From Sistotremastrum niveocremeum HHB9708 (Eukaryota > Basidiomycota > Agaricomycetes > Sistotremastrales > Sistotremastraceae): a stretch of 64,000 nucleotides of DNA. A model generated the notes under the pieces. That model searched no databases. It saw only the letters and a program-made list of their open reading frames with translations, and had not been told where the DNA came from. Both the position numbers and the translations under genes were made by a program. Below, piece after piece: positions 22,299-36,700 of the stretch. The stretch spans positions 1,244,753 to 1,308,752 of the forward strand of contig KV419395.1 of NCBI GenBank assembly GCA_001630475.1. Direction: 5' to 3'. How positions within the stretch are numbered: position 1 is the first letter of the stretch; each line of letters opens with the position of its first letter.

Positions 22299-25290
22299 AT
22301 GAGTGTTCCTCGAGTCAATAGCCCACGAAGTGGACCTTCAAATCGTGTTGCTCCTCAGCCTGCTAAACCGACCATCTCGTTCGAGCAATGGGAGTCGGAA
22401 GCGACCTTGAATGAGCCCGAGCTGAAAAGCATCAATCTTCTGAAACAGGCATGCGAACAACGAAGACCATTGCTTAAAGCGCGTCACTTTCTTCTTCTGT
22501 TTCTTAAGTGGCTCACCCTAACTCTGTAACTTTTCAGTTCCAGTCTGCTGAAGCAGACAACTCTCGTCCGTCGACGCCAGTTGGGGCAAAACTGGCCCCG
22601 GGTGGACATGGTTCCCGACCCTCGACCCCCGGACCAGGAGGTCAACACCGACACCAAAATTCCCTCCATCCAAAAAACATCGTTGCGACTCCTCAACAAT
22701 TTCATGACTGGTTCGCACTAGTCGAACGTTCGGTCTTACATTCCCAAGAAGCACACTTTCATGCGCATGTTGCGAATATTTCGGAGTATTTGGCTACTTG
22801 TGATCAGCTGCTGCAGAGGACGCAGAGTATTAAGGATGATGTGGATAGTATGATTGAGGGGTGGTCTATTGTGGAGGAAGGCGGGAAGAGCCTTCAGCAA
22901 GCTTGTGAACGAGTCTTGGATGAGAAGGTCCGTTTACTGTGTCTGCGGCAGGTTTTAGTTCTCATCTCTACTTTCAGGAAGCTTTGATTGAGCAAACGAA
23001 CAATTTATCCTCGAGGCTGGAATATTTCCAAGAGCTCGAAGCTACAACTCGACTATTGAATCAGCCGGGAGAGTCGTTGGTGCTCGAACCCGATTTCTTA
23101 CTCATGGTGGAACGGGTTGATGTCTGTCTAGAATTCCTCCGAGCTCACGTAGGTCTCTTACGGTCATCGATCCTCCTTCTCTCATCATTTCTTCTAGCCC
23201 CAATACCGCGAGGCCGAGATATACTCTCTGCGCTTCCAACAATGTTTAATCAGAGCAATGACATTAATCAAGATGTTCTTTGTGGGATATATAAAAGCCC
23301 AGACTGCAGACATAAGCAAGCGTCTCATCGATGTTGTGAGTGCCAACGAACGTTGGTCGCATACACCCTTCTCATTAGTTGAGGACGTCACAGGACTCTT
23401 CGCAAACGGTCTATACTCACTTGGTGTATTCGAGATTCAAGTCACAGGCATCTACAATATCACCTTTGCTAATGGAGCTTGAGCGTCGAGCTCGAGATCA
23501 CCCTGCGGATCTTGAGTCTTTATTGAAGGAGTGTCGGACTGCGTATTTTGCAGCTCGAAGAAGCCTTGTGGTCGGACACGTTGTGGAAGAGATTAAAGGG
23601 CTTCATTCGTCCAGAAGTGACCTCGTTTCCTTGGTACGTTCTTAGTGTGTCTCCAGTCGACAGAAGTAACAAGGCTTGCAGACCAGAGAAGGCTGTGGGT
23701 TTCTCAGGCAGCTTTGTTCCGACGAGTTTGGAGTATATCGACGATTCTTCCGATCCGGAGTGAATGAGATATAGTAGGTGTTTATCGTCATTTCGTTGTT
23801 GACTCTGAATGCCTCCAGTGACTATTTGGAGGTTCTGTGCGATCTTCTATACGATGAACTGCGTCCTCGGATTCTGCATGAATCGAAACTGGCCACTTTA
23901 TGCCAAGTATGCACGGTCCTGCAGGCCTTGATGGTTCAGGATATCTCGACGTCAGTCGTGGGGCTTGATCTGGCAGTCGATTCGTCAGAGACAGATGAAG
24001 AATCGGAGAGCTATTTTCCTGTCGATCATCCCAATCTCGACGATTCGCTGGACTTGAGTAGGCTGCTGCAAACATTGTTGCAAGACGCACAAACTCGGTT
24101 GTTCTTCAAAGCTCAGGCATTCATACAATCCGATATCAAGAACTATGTCCCTAGAGAGGATGATCTGGTCTTTACTACGGAAAAATCTCAAGGTCGAGCG
24201 ACAGACTTTCTGTGATTGATCCATTGCACTCATTTTCCACAGCTCGGTCATCTGTCGACGACGTTTATACCCTTGGATCAGGAGGGATAATGGACTTCAT
24301 CACTGTGTCTGGCTTGAAAAATCAGAGTACTTGGTATCCAGCGTTACGAAGAATGATGTGGGTCCTATCGCAGCTGCAAGATTTCATTCAGGTGAGTGCG
24401 TTGACAAAATTACGAATGGAGCACTCAAGGCTCGTAGCCAGCAATCTTCAACGATATTGCACATGAGGCCGTTTCGGTCACCTTACAGTCGATCATATCC
24501 GCGTCCAATGTTTTACTCGGCAAGAATAATCCGGAGTCTTATCGAAGTGGCTTGCTGTTCCTGGTTCGCCACCTGCTTATTTTGAAGGAAGTCAGTTCTG
24601 GGCTTGATCTGGCTGTGTCAGACGCTGGCACAGGAAGCAAAATGCCTGGCATATATGGTTGGTTTCTTATCGCGTCGTCCAAGTCATTCGCTGACTCGAA
24701 GGAATAGATACACTTGGATCCATATTGAAGGGCACTTCGACCTTCCTTCTGCCTGGGGCATTGTTGCCGTCATCAAGCTCACCCGATCTATCGGATGTTC
24801 GACAGGTAGGACAGGGTGTTCGCTGTGATTGATTATATGCTAATGGGTTCAATAGGGCATCGATCAGGCTCTCAAGAACGCTTGTGAGAAACTTATCGAA
24901 AGTTGCTCCGACCAATCCACAATCGGCCTACGGGCCTTCATGGAACGATGCAACAAGTACTTAAAAGACACGGGCCCTGCTGCCAAACGTGGAAGGCTAT
25001 CGGAACAGGAGTTTGCAAAGCCAGATAAGCTGAAGCAAGTTGAATCAGAATTTCTCGAGGCTACCAAGGGAGAGGTACCGATTTGGGTGGCCCAACTGCG
25101 ACAGTTCCTGGAAAGCGATGTCACGGTCTCCATTCTGCTGCCGCCGCTACAGTCCCGATTGGCCAGTGACTATGCGGCATTTAGAGATCTGGTCAGCTTG
25201 GAATATCCTTCTGATTATTTGGAAAGTCTTATGACTATGTCCGACCTCTGGACCGTTCTAAAGCATGTATCTGAAATAAAACCATCATGA
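22299..25290 (+). CDS. COG3: COG3, conserved oligomeric Golgi complex subunit 3
   Basis: Subunit of lobe A of the COG complex, which tethers vesicles recycling within the Golgi; homologous to yeast Sec34. About 820 residues in roughly ten exons. Recognisable parts: FHDWFALVERSVLHSQEAHF, helical YLATCDQLLQRTQSIKDDVD, FLLMVERVDVCLEFLRAH followed after an intron by QYREAEIYSLRFQQCLIRAM and IKMFFVGYIKAQTADISKRL. Then YDYLEVLCDLLYDELRPRIL, HESKLATLCQVCTVLQ, and LFFKAQAFIQSDIKNYVP. The C terminus is KEVPIW-like and Leu-rich, ending SEIKPS. The first intron (22479-22537) appears to use a GC donor. The family assignment rests on the Sec34-like central block, which is clear. Confidence 0.9.
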
Positions 25291-25431
25291 GATTGCTCGG
25301 CCGAGGTTCTGGACGGCATTTGACTCGGGAATGAGACGATCACAATACGTGCAAACAACCCGCTCCCTTCGTTACAAACACCCTCCCTGGGTGTGTTTAC
25401 TATCTTTGTCCTTCCCACTATCTAGCACAAT

Positions 25432-27499
25432 ATGTCCGACGAGGAATACATGTCTGATGATTATGAGTACTTCGATAACGATGAAGATGATATGGACGTG
25501 ACACAAGGAGATGGTAAGTGCCATACAGACCTGTAATCACCGCCATCGCGTGCTGACTAGCAATTGAGACGGCACATCTCACTCTGAGGACGAGGCCATG
25601 GATGATGCTTATCCATTCAATGACGATATTAAAGTTTCTGCCTCCAAAGGGAAGCGCAAATCCTACGATATCGACTATGAATGTCTCGACACTGCGGAGC
25701 TCCAGGCGACGATCAAGCGAGAGGCAGACCATATTACAAGTATCTTCGGGGTCGATGTACGTGCCTCTTTCTTGATCTTAAGATAACTCTTTATGCTGAT
25801 GTTCTCCGAAATAGTTCGATACTGCGGTATCGTTATTGCGCCACCTTGGCTGGAACAAGGAGCGCCTCATAGAGAAATATATGGACAGTCCGAACGCCGT
25901 GAACTCTGCCGCTGGCATTGAGTCTCCTTCTGCCGCCTCTCCTCGAAGCCCTGGGCCAATCCGGAGTCTAACACTGTCCGCACACAATCCTGCCCCCGCC
26001 AGGCGTAGCTCCCGGCGTCTAGGGCTGAGTCCCACCACCACCTCTGCACCACAGCTACCGTCAAACACATGCCCTATTTGCTGCGATGACGAGCCGGAGC
26101 AAATGAAAGGATTGTCCTGCGATCATACCTTCTGCGGCAATTGTTGGGCATATTATATCACTGGCAAACTGCGGGATGAAGGAGAGTCTGTCATTCGATG
26201 CATGGCTTCGGATTGCTCGCTCGTCGCCCCTGAAACTTTCATCAAGGAGGCTGTCTCCCCCGAAAACTATGAGCGTTACAAAGAGCTAGTCGTGCGCGAT
26301 TATGTCACACGATCGGCAAGCTTGAAGTTTTGCCCGGCACCTTCCTGTGTTTATGCTGTTTCATGCTCCTCAGCAGCTTCCAAAAGTGCCCTTACCACCA
26401 TCGTTCCCACCGTTACTTGCCAGGCCGGCCATGCGTTCTGCTTTGGCTGTTCCATCGAATCCGACCATAGACCTGTTATCTGCGCTGTAGCCAAATTATG
26501 GCTGAAGAAATGCCAAGACGACAGTGAGACCGCCAATTGGATTAAGAGTAACACCAAGGAATGTACTAAATGCCAAAGCACCATTGAGAAGAATGGCGGT
26601 TGCAAGTACGTCTGTCTCGCCAATGCCGTTTTCCATACGCTGATTTCCTTGCCTAGTCACATGACATGCAAGAAGTGCAAGCATGAGTAAGCACTTTTAC
26701 ATCCTTTCCGTTCTTTCTCTAACATTGTTGACAGATTCTGCTGGGTTTGCATGGGTCCATGGGTCGACCATGGGACCGCTTGGTATTCTTGCAACAGATA
26801 CGACGACAAGGCTGGAGTTGACGCTCGTGATGCTCAATCTCGAAGCCGGGCTTCCTTGGAGCGCTATCTGCACGTTCGTATCCTGTGTTCCTCACGTCGC
26901 TGCTTGAACTCTGACGTAAATTAGTACTACAACCGATGGGCGAATCACGAGCAATCCGCCAAGTTAACTGTGGACCTCTATGCCAAAACTGAGAAGAAGA
27001 TGGAGGAGATGCAGATCACATCCGACCTGACTTGGATTGAGGTGCAGTTCGCCAAGAAAGCTGTTGACGAAGTATCTCGTTGCCGAATGACGCTTAAATG
27101 GACATATGCGATGGCTTATTATTTGGCCAAAGGCAATCAGAAAGAGCTCTTTGAAGACAACCAGAGGTTAGTTACATTAGTTTTTGGGGGGCTTCGTGTT
27201 AGATATTCATGATCATTTCAGGGATCTAGAAAAAGCAGTCGAAGATCTATCTGAACTACTAGAAACAGCTATCGAACCAGAGAACATACCCACGCTCCGT
27301 CAAAAGATGACCGACAAGACCGTACGCCTCTTAATTGTCCCTGATCTGTTGCGTGCTCAATTATATCGTATAGGTATATGTCCAGAAGCGGAACGAAATC
27401 TTGTTAGAAGATACCGCGAAGGGCTTCTCGGAGGGCCGATGGCACTGGAACGTAGAGGTTGAAGGGTTTGACAACGACGGAGACTTGGAGAGCTATTAA
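25432..27499 (+). CDS. Ariadne-family RBR E3 ubiquitin ligase
   Basis: RING-between-RING E3 ligase of the Ariadne type, which takes ubiquitin from UbcH7-like E2s onto a RING2 cysteine before transfer; some family members partner neddylated cullin-RING ligases. About 540 residues. N-terminal acidic region ([19 protein letters not shown]), a UBA-like segment ([20 protein letters not shown]), RING1 beginning [22 protein letters not shown] with FCPAPSCVY and [21 protein letters not shown]2 with [15 protein letters not shown] then [15 protein letters not shown] after an intron, the HMTC cysteine being the expected catalytic one. The Ariadne domain follows ([43 protein letters not shown]) and the protein ends [11 protein letters not shown]. 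All key residues are present. Confidence 0.94.
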
Positions 27500-27836
27500 T
27501 CGTTTCTTTTCTATCTTTCACACCTCCCTCCTTTCCTTCCTTCACCTTGTCTTGTACCGCCTCCATGTTTGTTTTGTGATGTATTGCTATGGAATCCCGT
27601 TAGGATAAATAACCACATGTATCAAGAAATGAGACTGCGCTCGTTCTATTAATATTTTTTGACATGATAAGCGCTGAGGGTGTTACGTTGATGTAACTCC
27701 GTAGAGGCTGTTTGATCTTGTTTTGGTAACCGTCCTTGTCCACGCCTTCCGCAACGTCCCCCACTTGACCAGCAGTCGTCCACTCTTTTTTCTTTCCTTA
27801 TTTGTGTATCAAAATCTACTTTGCTGTTTGGGAGAA
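27500..27836. other. Spacer between the RBR ligase and GT2 genes
   Basis: 337 bp holding the 3' UTR of the ligase gene and the promoter of the glycosyltransferase gene on the same strand. Nothing else is recognisable. Confidence 0.5.
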
Positions 27837-29478
27837 ATGCTTTATCTCACCGCGGACCGTTTTGCAGTTTGTGAGTCCAGATCAGTTTTTATTCAAGCTG
27901 CTACGTTGCTAACGGGGAGCTTACAGTCGTGCCATTTGGCGTGATTGGGCAAGTATCTGATTATCTGTACCTAACTGCTCTTGGTGCTAAGGCAGGATCA
28001 ATTCCTCAGTTTCTACCGGTACCTGTGGTACATTATCCGCCTTTCGGCATCATTCGCTTACCGACCCGTCCCCTTACCTTCAAATCCAACCTACATTGCT
28101 TCTGAAGACGTCACTATAATTGTCCCCACCATCGATGCTGGAGAAGAGTTCAAAGAAGCCGCGCATTCTTGGCTAGTTGGAAAGCCCAAAGAGATCCTCA
28201 TCATCACGGAAGAGAAGATGCTTGGGCCGTTGCAGGATCTCGCAAATGCTGTAGATCCCGAGCGTATCCGCGTCCTGACTGTTCCTTTCGCCAACAAACG
28301 ATTACAGATGTCTCATGGCATTAAACACACGACCACGGACATCATCGTTTTTGCCGACGATGACGCCATCTGGCCTCCAACAATGCTGCCTTACGTCCTC
28401 GCCTGTTTCGAAGATCAAAAAGTGGGAGGTGTAGGCACATCCCAGCGCGTTCAACCATGCGGAAAGAAAATGACCGTCTGGGAGGTGCTTGCCGCATTCC
28501 GTCTCACTATTCGTAACATCGAGATCGCCGCCTCTACTCACATCGATGGGGGTGTACCGTGCCTATCCGGTCGTACTGCTGCATATCGAACAGTCATTCT
28601 CAAAGATCCGGAATTCATCCACGGTTTCACTCACGATTACTGGATGGGAAAATACCACCTCAACTCTGGTGACGACAAATTTTTGACGCGTTGGATGGTC
28701 AGTCATGGCTGGAACACATACATCCAGTGTTGCAAGGAGGCGGAACTACTCAGTACTATGAAACCGAATTGGCGGTTCTTGAAGCAGGTACTGCGGTGGA
28801 CTCGAAACACATGGCGTTCTGATCTACGCTCCCTTTTTACGGAGCGATACATTTGGACTGCCCATCCATACACAGCCTACACCATGGTGAGCACCTTTCT
28901 AAAAATGCAAGAACCAGCTCAATGTTGTCAGGTCGATAAACTCTTCAATCCCTTTACACTCCTTGTCGGGCCATGCCTTGTCATATATCTCTGCTTCAAG
29001 AGCACGAAGTCGGCGGAAAATGGCGGTTACCATCTTCCTTGGTGGTATGTCGATTATCCCCGCTCCATCCATCTGCTAACTTGAGCTACAGGAATATCAT
29101 TGCGAGTTATATGGTCTGGCTGTCTGCAACCCGTACAGCTAAATTGCTACCCCATCTTTGGCATCAACCTCAACACATCATCTATGTCCCTGCATTCATT
29201 CTGTTCGGTTACTATTTCGCTATAATGAAAGTCTACGCCCTCTTGACTCTCCATGAGGTGATTTTCTTTTCTTTTTCGAGTAGCTTTGCACTAAAGGACT
29301 TGTATAGACTGGTTGGGGTACTCGTGCCGGTATCGGGGCGCCATCTACTGCGATGGCCGCCATGGACGCACAAGATCGTTCGACCGAAAAACTTCGTCTT
29401 CATGACCCTCCTTATGCGCGGCCAATGCCCATGACACCGACATCTGGAGATCGATATGCGGGAGGGTTTGCACAGTAG
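27837..29478 (+). CDS. GT2 family polysaccharide synthase, Cps1-like
   Basis: Membrane-embedded processive glycosyltransferase of the fungal Cps1 / hyaluronan-synthase-like group, likely extending a cell-wall or capsule-like glycan from a UDP-sugar at the plasma membrane. About 465 residues. N-terminal hydrophobic segment joined to FYRYLWYIIRLSASFAYRPV; the GT-A domain has DVTIIVPTIDAGEEF, the metal-binding VFADDDAIWPP, HIDGGVPCLSGRTAAYR, FTHDYWMGKYHLNSGDDKF, and the product-binding QVLRWTRNTWRS (the Q/RxxRW signature). The C-terminal third has several hydrophobic segments (LFNPFTLLVGPCLVIYLCF, IIYVPAFILFGYYFAIM) and a Pro/Met-rich tail ending GGFAQ. The second intron (27949-28009) uses a GCAAGT donor. 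In Cryptococcus, Cps1 is linked to hyaluronan/glycan synthesis; the product here is not known. Confidence 0.9.
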
Positions 29479-29732
29479 TAACACTTAATTACTTTGTGTT
29501 GTTTCAGACATTCGTACGCCTTCGTAGACCGACAGGACTTTTTCTTTCACTCTCAGCTCGCTCGAGCCGGACTTTCTTGTTTTTCACTATAATGTGGAGC
29601 TCACTCTGCAATTAGTGACGGAGAATACATGAGTGACACTGCTGTAAACTGCATCGTGATTAGTGCGATACCACGTCTATGTCGCCGATGCTCCGGCTCT
29701 GGGTTAGTATATTATACTGTATCTAGGGCTAT

Positions 29733-32153
<2,421 letters not shown>

Positions 32154-32537
32154 ATAAACACTAGGCGCGGAGTCAAATCATCTGTACACTGCATTCGATA
32201 ATCCTGACTCGAACTCAATAATAAACTAGTTTTAAGATGCAGCCATTAATACATGAACTCGTTGTCCAAATGATACAAATCCTAAATACGTCGATGCAAA
32301 TAATTTAGCAAATTCTGATGCAAAGCATTCTACCACAGAGTATAGAAGCTGCACAGAAGTAGAAACAGGTTGTAAGATCCTTAGCAAGGCATCCACGAGC
32401 GAACACGGTCGACCCAATCACAGAGCTGAGGGTGCTCAGAATCGAGTCTGACGCGCGGGATGGAGACCCCTCAGTCCAAGTCGCTGACGTTCGAGACGAA
32501 GCATCAGCGCACATCAGCTAGTACTGTTGACGACAGG
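32154..32537. other. Spacer upstream of KRS1 and downstream of USE1
   Basis: 384 bp; both flanking genes are on the minus strand. It should hold the USE1 3' UTR and the KRS1 promoter. No gene or RNA element is recognisable. Confidence 0.5.
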
Positions 32538-33571
32538 TCAGGTCACTCGTATGATCAGAACCATGATCACAAAAGCAATGAGAACGGCTACGACCGCCGT
32601 AAGAGTCATCCAGGTGGAACCTCTGGATGTAACGCTGTGGTCGCGTAGTCTTGTCCTCTGTTTCACCATAAGATCATAATTACCCTCCACTTTCACCTGT
32701 GCGTCATTGATGGCCGCTTTATCTTTCTCCAGAGAGTCGGCAAATCGATGAGCATTAAGCTTCATTTGAGCAGCCATCAAAACCATCTGCTCGGTGAGCA
32801 AATCTTGAGTCTGCAAAGACGTTTCCCATAGAGCTGAAGACTTTTCAGAGGGTAACGTTGAGACCGAAGGGGTCGGTTTCAACATTGCGGGGGGCGGTGA
32901 CGGTGACGGGTCATTCTCAGGTAGCAATAGGTCGTTGGGGGATAATCCGTCGCTTATGCCATTTTGCGCATGAGGGAGCAAATCTTCGGGCTTCGAAGGT
33001 GCGACCTCAACGACTTCTACAGGGGGCTCAGTCTCCACGATGTCGACCTTGGGTGCCTGCGGTATGGGGATTTGAGCAAGAATTGAAGATGGCGGGGAAG
33101 GTGTAATCCGGTATTTCTACCGAGTATGAGACGTGAGGATCTAGTCAACAAGGGTAAGGACGCACTTTCTCGGTACTTGATACTGTTTCCTCCAGTGCAT
33201 CTAGTGTCTTTTGCAGGCTATTGAGGCTCAGCTCCTGCGCGGGACTAACTAGGACATCAATACAGTAGCACGGACTCGTCCACAGGGCACCCACTTATAG
33301 GAAGGAGATGTCGAAGAATATTCACCGTGTAGCTTGAGACTTCCAAGCAAACTTTTTGCATATAGAATGGTCTGATATAACACGTCAGCCTTGTGGCGTG
33401 CTCGCGCTGAATATCTGGACGAACCTGCATAGTAGAACGACTCTTTATCCAGGTCGAGAATTTGTCTGCAGAGGCATCTGCCCCGTTCTCGAACACATTT
33501 TGCTCGAGACGGCGAACGATTCTATGAAGATTGATTCGGTCGCGGACGACATCGTCGGCGTAAATGCTCAT
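32538..33571 (-). CDS. USE1: Use1-like Q-SNARE of Golgi-to-ER transport
   Basis: Tail-anchored SNARE of the ER that works with Sec20, Ufe1 and the Dsl1 tether in retrograde transport. About 270 residues. N terminus INLHRIVRRLEQNVFENG and WIKSRSTMQ, then TILYAKSLLGSLKLHGEYSS after an intron. A Pro-rich linker follows (ITPSPPSSILAQIPIPQAP). The SNARE helix begins LQTQDLLTEQMVLMAAQMKL and continues NAHRFADSLEKDKAAINDAQ. After LRDHSVTSRGSTW comes one C-terminal membrane span (LTAVVAVLIAFVIMVLII) and RVT. The architecture (helix, SNARE, tail anchor) and the ASxxF-like spacing fit Use1. The start at 33571 is the first usable ATG; sequence upstream (AEALTRETS) is in frame but lacks an ATG and has a stop. 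ADE6 is divergent, 152 bp away. Confidence 0.85.
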
Positions 33572-33723
33572 GCTAGTTTCGCGTGTCAGAGCTTCGGCGC
33601 CTGCAGCTGAGTTCTAACAGAAAAAATTCGTTATCAGATTTAGACCAACAACGGAGAAGCAGCGAGCAAAGAGGTGAGATATGCATCTAATCTGCTGGTC
33701 AGTCATTCTGAAAATTCTCAGAC
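33572..33723. promoter_or_regulatory. Shared divergent promoter of USE1 and ADE6
   Basis: Only 152 bp separate the two ATGs, so both promoters must overlap here. I see no TATA box. The role is inferred from position alone. Confidence 0.5.
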
Positions 33724-36700
33724 ATGTTGTTGCTTCCAGGCTCTTCATCGTTGTCCCAATCGAAGCAAAAGGCGTTGCTTCTCAAAATTCAAACGCGATG
33801 TCCCAAGGTTTCCAGTGTCCAGGCAGTCCATATACATCTTGTCGAGGCCGTCTCGAAGTCATCGGAGGAGTTGATCTCTAATCGTTCATCTAAAGAGCGT
33901 ATCATACTCGATACCCTCCTCAACTACGGCCCTGACTCGCATCCAACCCAGCTGGATCCTCATGCCACTTCGACAAGCCAAGAAAATGTTTATGTCTTTC
34001 CTCGATCCGGCTCGATTTCTCCGTGGTCATCAAAGGCCACCGACATCGCTCGTATATGCAATCTAGGGGACCACGTCAGCCGTCTTGAGAGAGGAGCTCT
34101 ATTCTTGTTCCAGACTGCAGACCAAACCTCCCTTACTCCGGAAGATGTTAATATCTTCTCAGACCTCCTATACGATCGCATGACTCAGTCCTGGCAACTA
34201 TCTCCTCCAACGAGTAACCAGATATTTCTTGATGGGAACCCCCAGCCACTTCGCCACATCGAACTCGGTTCTTCTGTTGAAGATGCAAAATCCAAACTTG
34301 CCGTCGCCAACTCCACCTTGGGTTTGGCATTGGCTCGCGACGAGATAGACTATCTTATAAACGCGTATGTGGGAGGCTCTGCTCCTATAGATCGCAGTCC
34401 CACCGACGCAGAATTGTTCATGTTTGCTCAAGTGAACTCTGAACATTGTCGTCACAAAATCTTCAATGCCAGCTGGACGATCGACGGTCAATCTAAACCC
34501 AATACCCTATTCGGAATGATCAGAAACACAGAAGCTGTCAGTGGGCAGCATACAATCTCCCGCTACAGTGACAACGCTGCTGTCTTTGAGGGGCCAGTCG
34601 TGCCCAGATTCAGCCCCACCCTTTCCGATGGCATCTATTCTTCGCATCCCGAAGAAAATCATGTCTTGATCAAGGTCGAGACTCACAATCATCCGACAGC
34701 CGTGTCTCCTTACCCAGGGGCAGCTACTGGATCGGGAGGAGAGATCAGAGATGAAGGCGCCGTGGGGAGAGGATCTAAGCCCAAAGCCGGTTTGGCTGGC
34801 TTTACCGTCTCGAATCTCCTCATTACTGGTCATGAGCGACCATGGGAAACTGACTTCGGTCGCCCTTCCCATATCGCATCCGCTTTGGACATCATGTTGG
34901 AAGCGCCTCTCGGCGCAAGTGCTTTCAACAACGAATTTGGGAGGCCTTGTTTAGCGGGCTATTTCCGGACTTTCTGTGAAAAGGTTCCCGGCGTCGATGG
35001 CACGGAGGAGATCAGGGGATATCACAAACCCATCATGATCGCTGGAGGTTATGGGAATGTCAGGCCGCAATTCACTAAGAAAGGGACCATTCAACCTGGC
35101 TCGAAGATCGTGGTTCTTGGCGGACCTGGGATGCTCATTGGACTTGGTGGAGGCGCCGCCTCTTCGCGTGCGACAGGAGCAGACACTGCATTATTAGATT
35201 TTGCGTCCGTCCAAAGGGACAATGCAGAGATGCAGAGACGTTGCCAACAAGTCATTGACGGTTGTGTTTCTCTGGGGGACGAAAATCCAATCCAGTCCAT
35301 TCACGATGTAGGGGCTGGCGGGCTATCCAACGCACTTCCGGAGCTGGTCCACGACTCAGGATGCGGAGCCACATTCGAGATAAGAGATGTCTTAGTTGCC
35401 GATGGATCGATGTCTCCGATGGAGATATGGTGCAACGAATCACAGGAACGATACGTTCTGGCGCTCAATGCATCCCAAGAATCAAAATTCTTATCCATCG
35501 CCAGTCGTGAACGATGTCCCTTTTCGATTGTGGGCATTGCCACCGAGAAACAAACATTGGTTGTGACAGACCGACTGTTGAAGGAAAACGTCGTAGAGCT
35601 GGACATGGGTACTCTATTCGGGAAGCCTCCGAAGATGTCTCGGACAGACCAAAGCCTGTCACCTCAGAGACGCAAATTCGACGCAACCCTGGAGACATAT
35701 TTGCAAAATCTACCCGGACCTGAACACAGGCTTACAGAGGCCATAGAGCGTGTACTTAAGCTTCCTGCTGTGGGCTCGAAAAGCTTCCTGATTACTATCG
35801 GCGATCGCACGGTTACTGGTCTCGTCACTCGCGATCAGATGGTGGGACCTTGGCAAGTCCCTGTTGCAGATGTCGCAGTGACTCGAAGCTCGTATGGCTT
35901 CGATGTTATTGAGGGCGAGGCGATGGCGATGGGTGAGAGGACCCCCGTTGCGTTGTTGAATTCAAAGGCTTCTGCGAGACTAGCGATTGCCGAGGCACTG
36001 ACAAACCTGGCTGCATCCTATGTGGAGTCACTGGACAAAGTCAAACTCAGCGCAAATTGGATGTGCCCCGCTTCCAAGGCAGGGGAGGGCGTAGCATTGT
36101 ACGATGCAGTTCAAGCCGTTGGACTGGAGCTTTGTCCCGAGCTCGGCATTGGTGTCCCAGTTGGGAAAGATTCCATGTCCATGTCCATGGCCTGGAAGGA
36201 AAGAGGAGAAAGTCGTTCGGTCAGCGCCCCTCTTTCTCTCATCATCACCGCTTTCGCCCCTGTGAAAGACATCCGACGGACTTGGACTCCCCAGCTGCGT
36301 ACGGACCAGGGTTCCACCTCACTCATCATGGTTGACTTATCCTCCGGATTGTGTCGCTTGGGCGGTTCCTCGTTAGCGCAAGTTTTCAAAGAAATCGGGG
36401 ATGTCCCAAGCGACCTCGAAGACCCGATTCTTTTGAAACGATTCTTCAATGTGTGTCAGACAATCAAGAGGGATCACCAAGATTTAGTTTTGGCATATCA
36501 TGATCGGTCGGACGGAGGCTTATTCACTACGATCGTGGAGATGTGTTTCGCAGGACGAGTCGGTTCAACGATCAATCTGGACGGTGCCTATCCTGAAGCC
36601 GACCCCCTCGCTGCACTCTTCGCTGAAGAAATTGGCGCCGTTTTCCAAGTACGAGATGCTGACATCCGTGTCCTCTCGTCTTGCTTTTCTGAAGCCGGGA

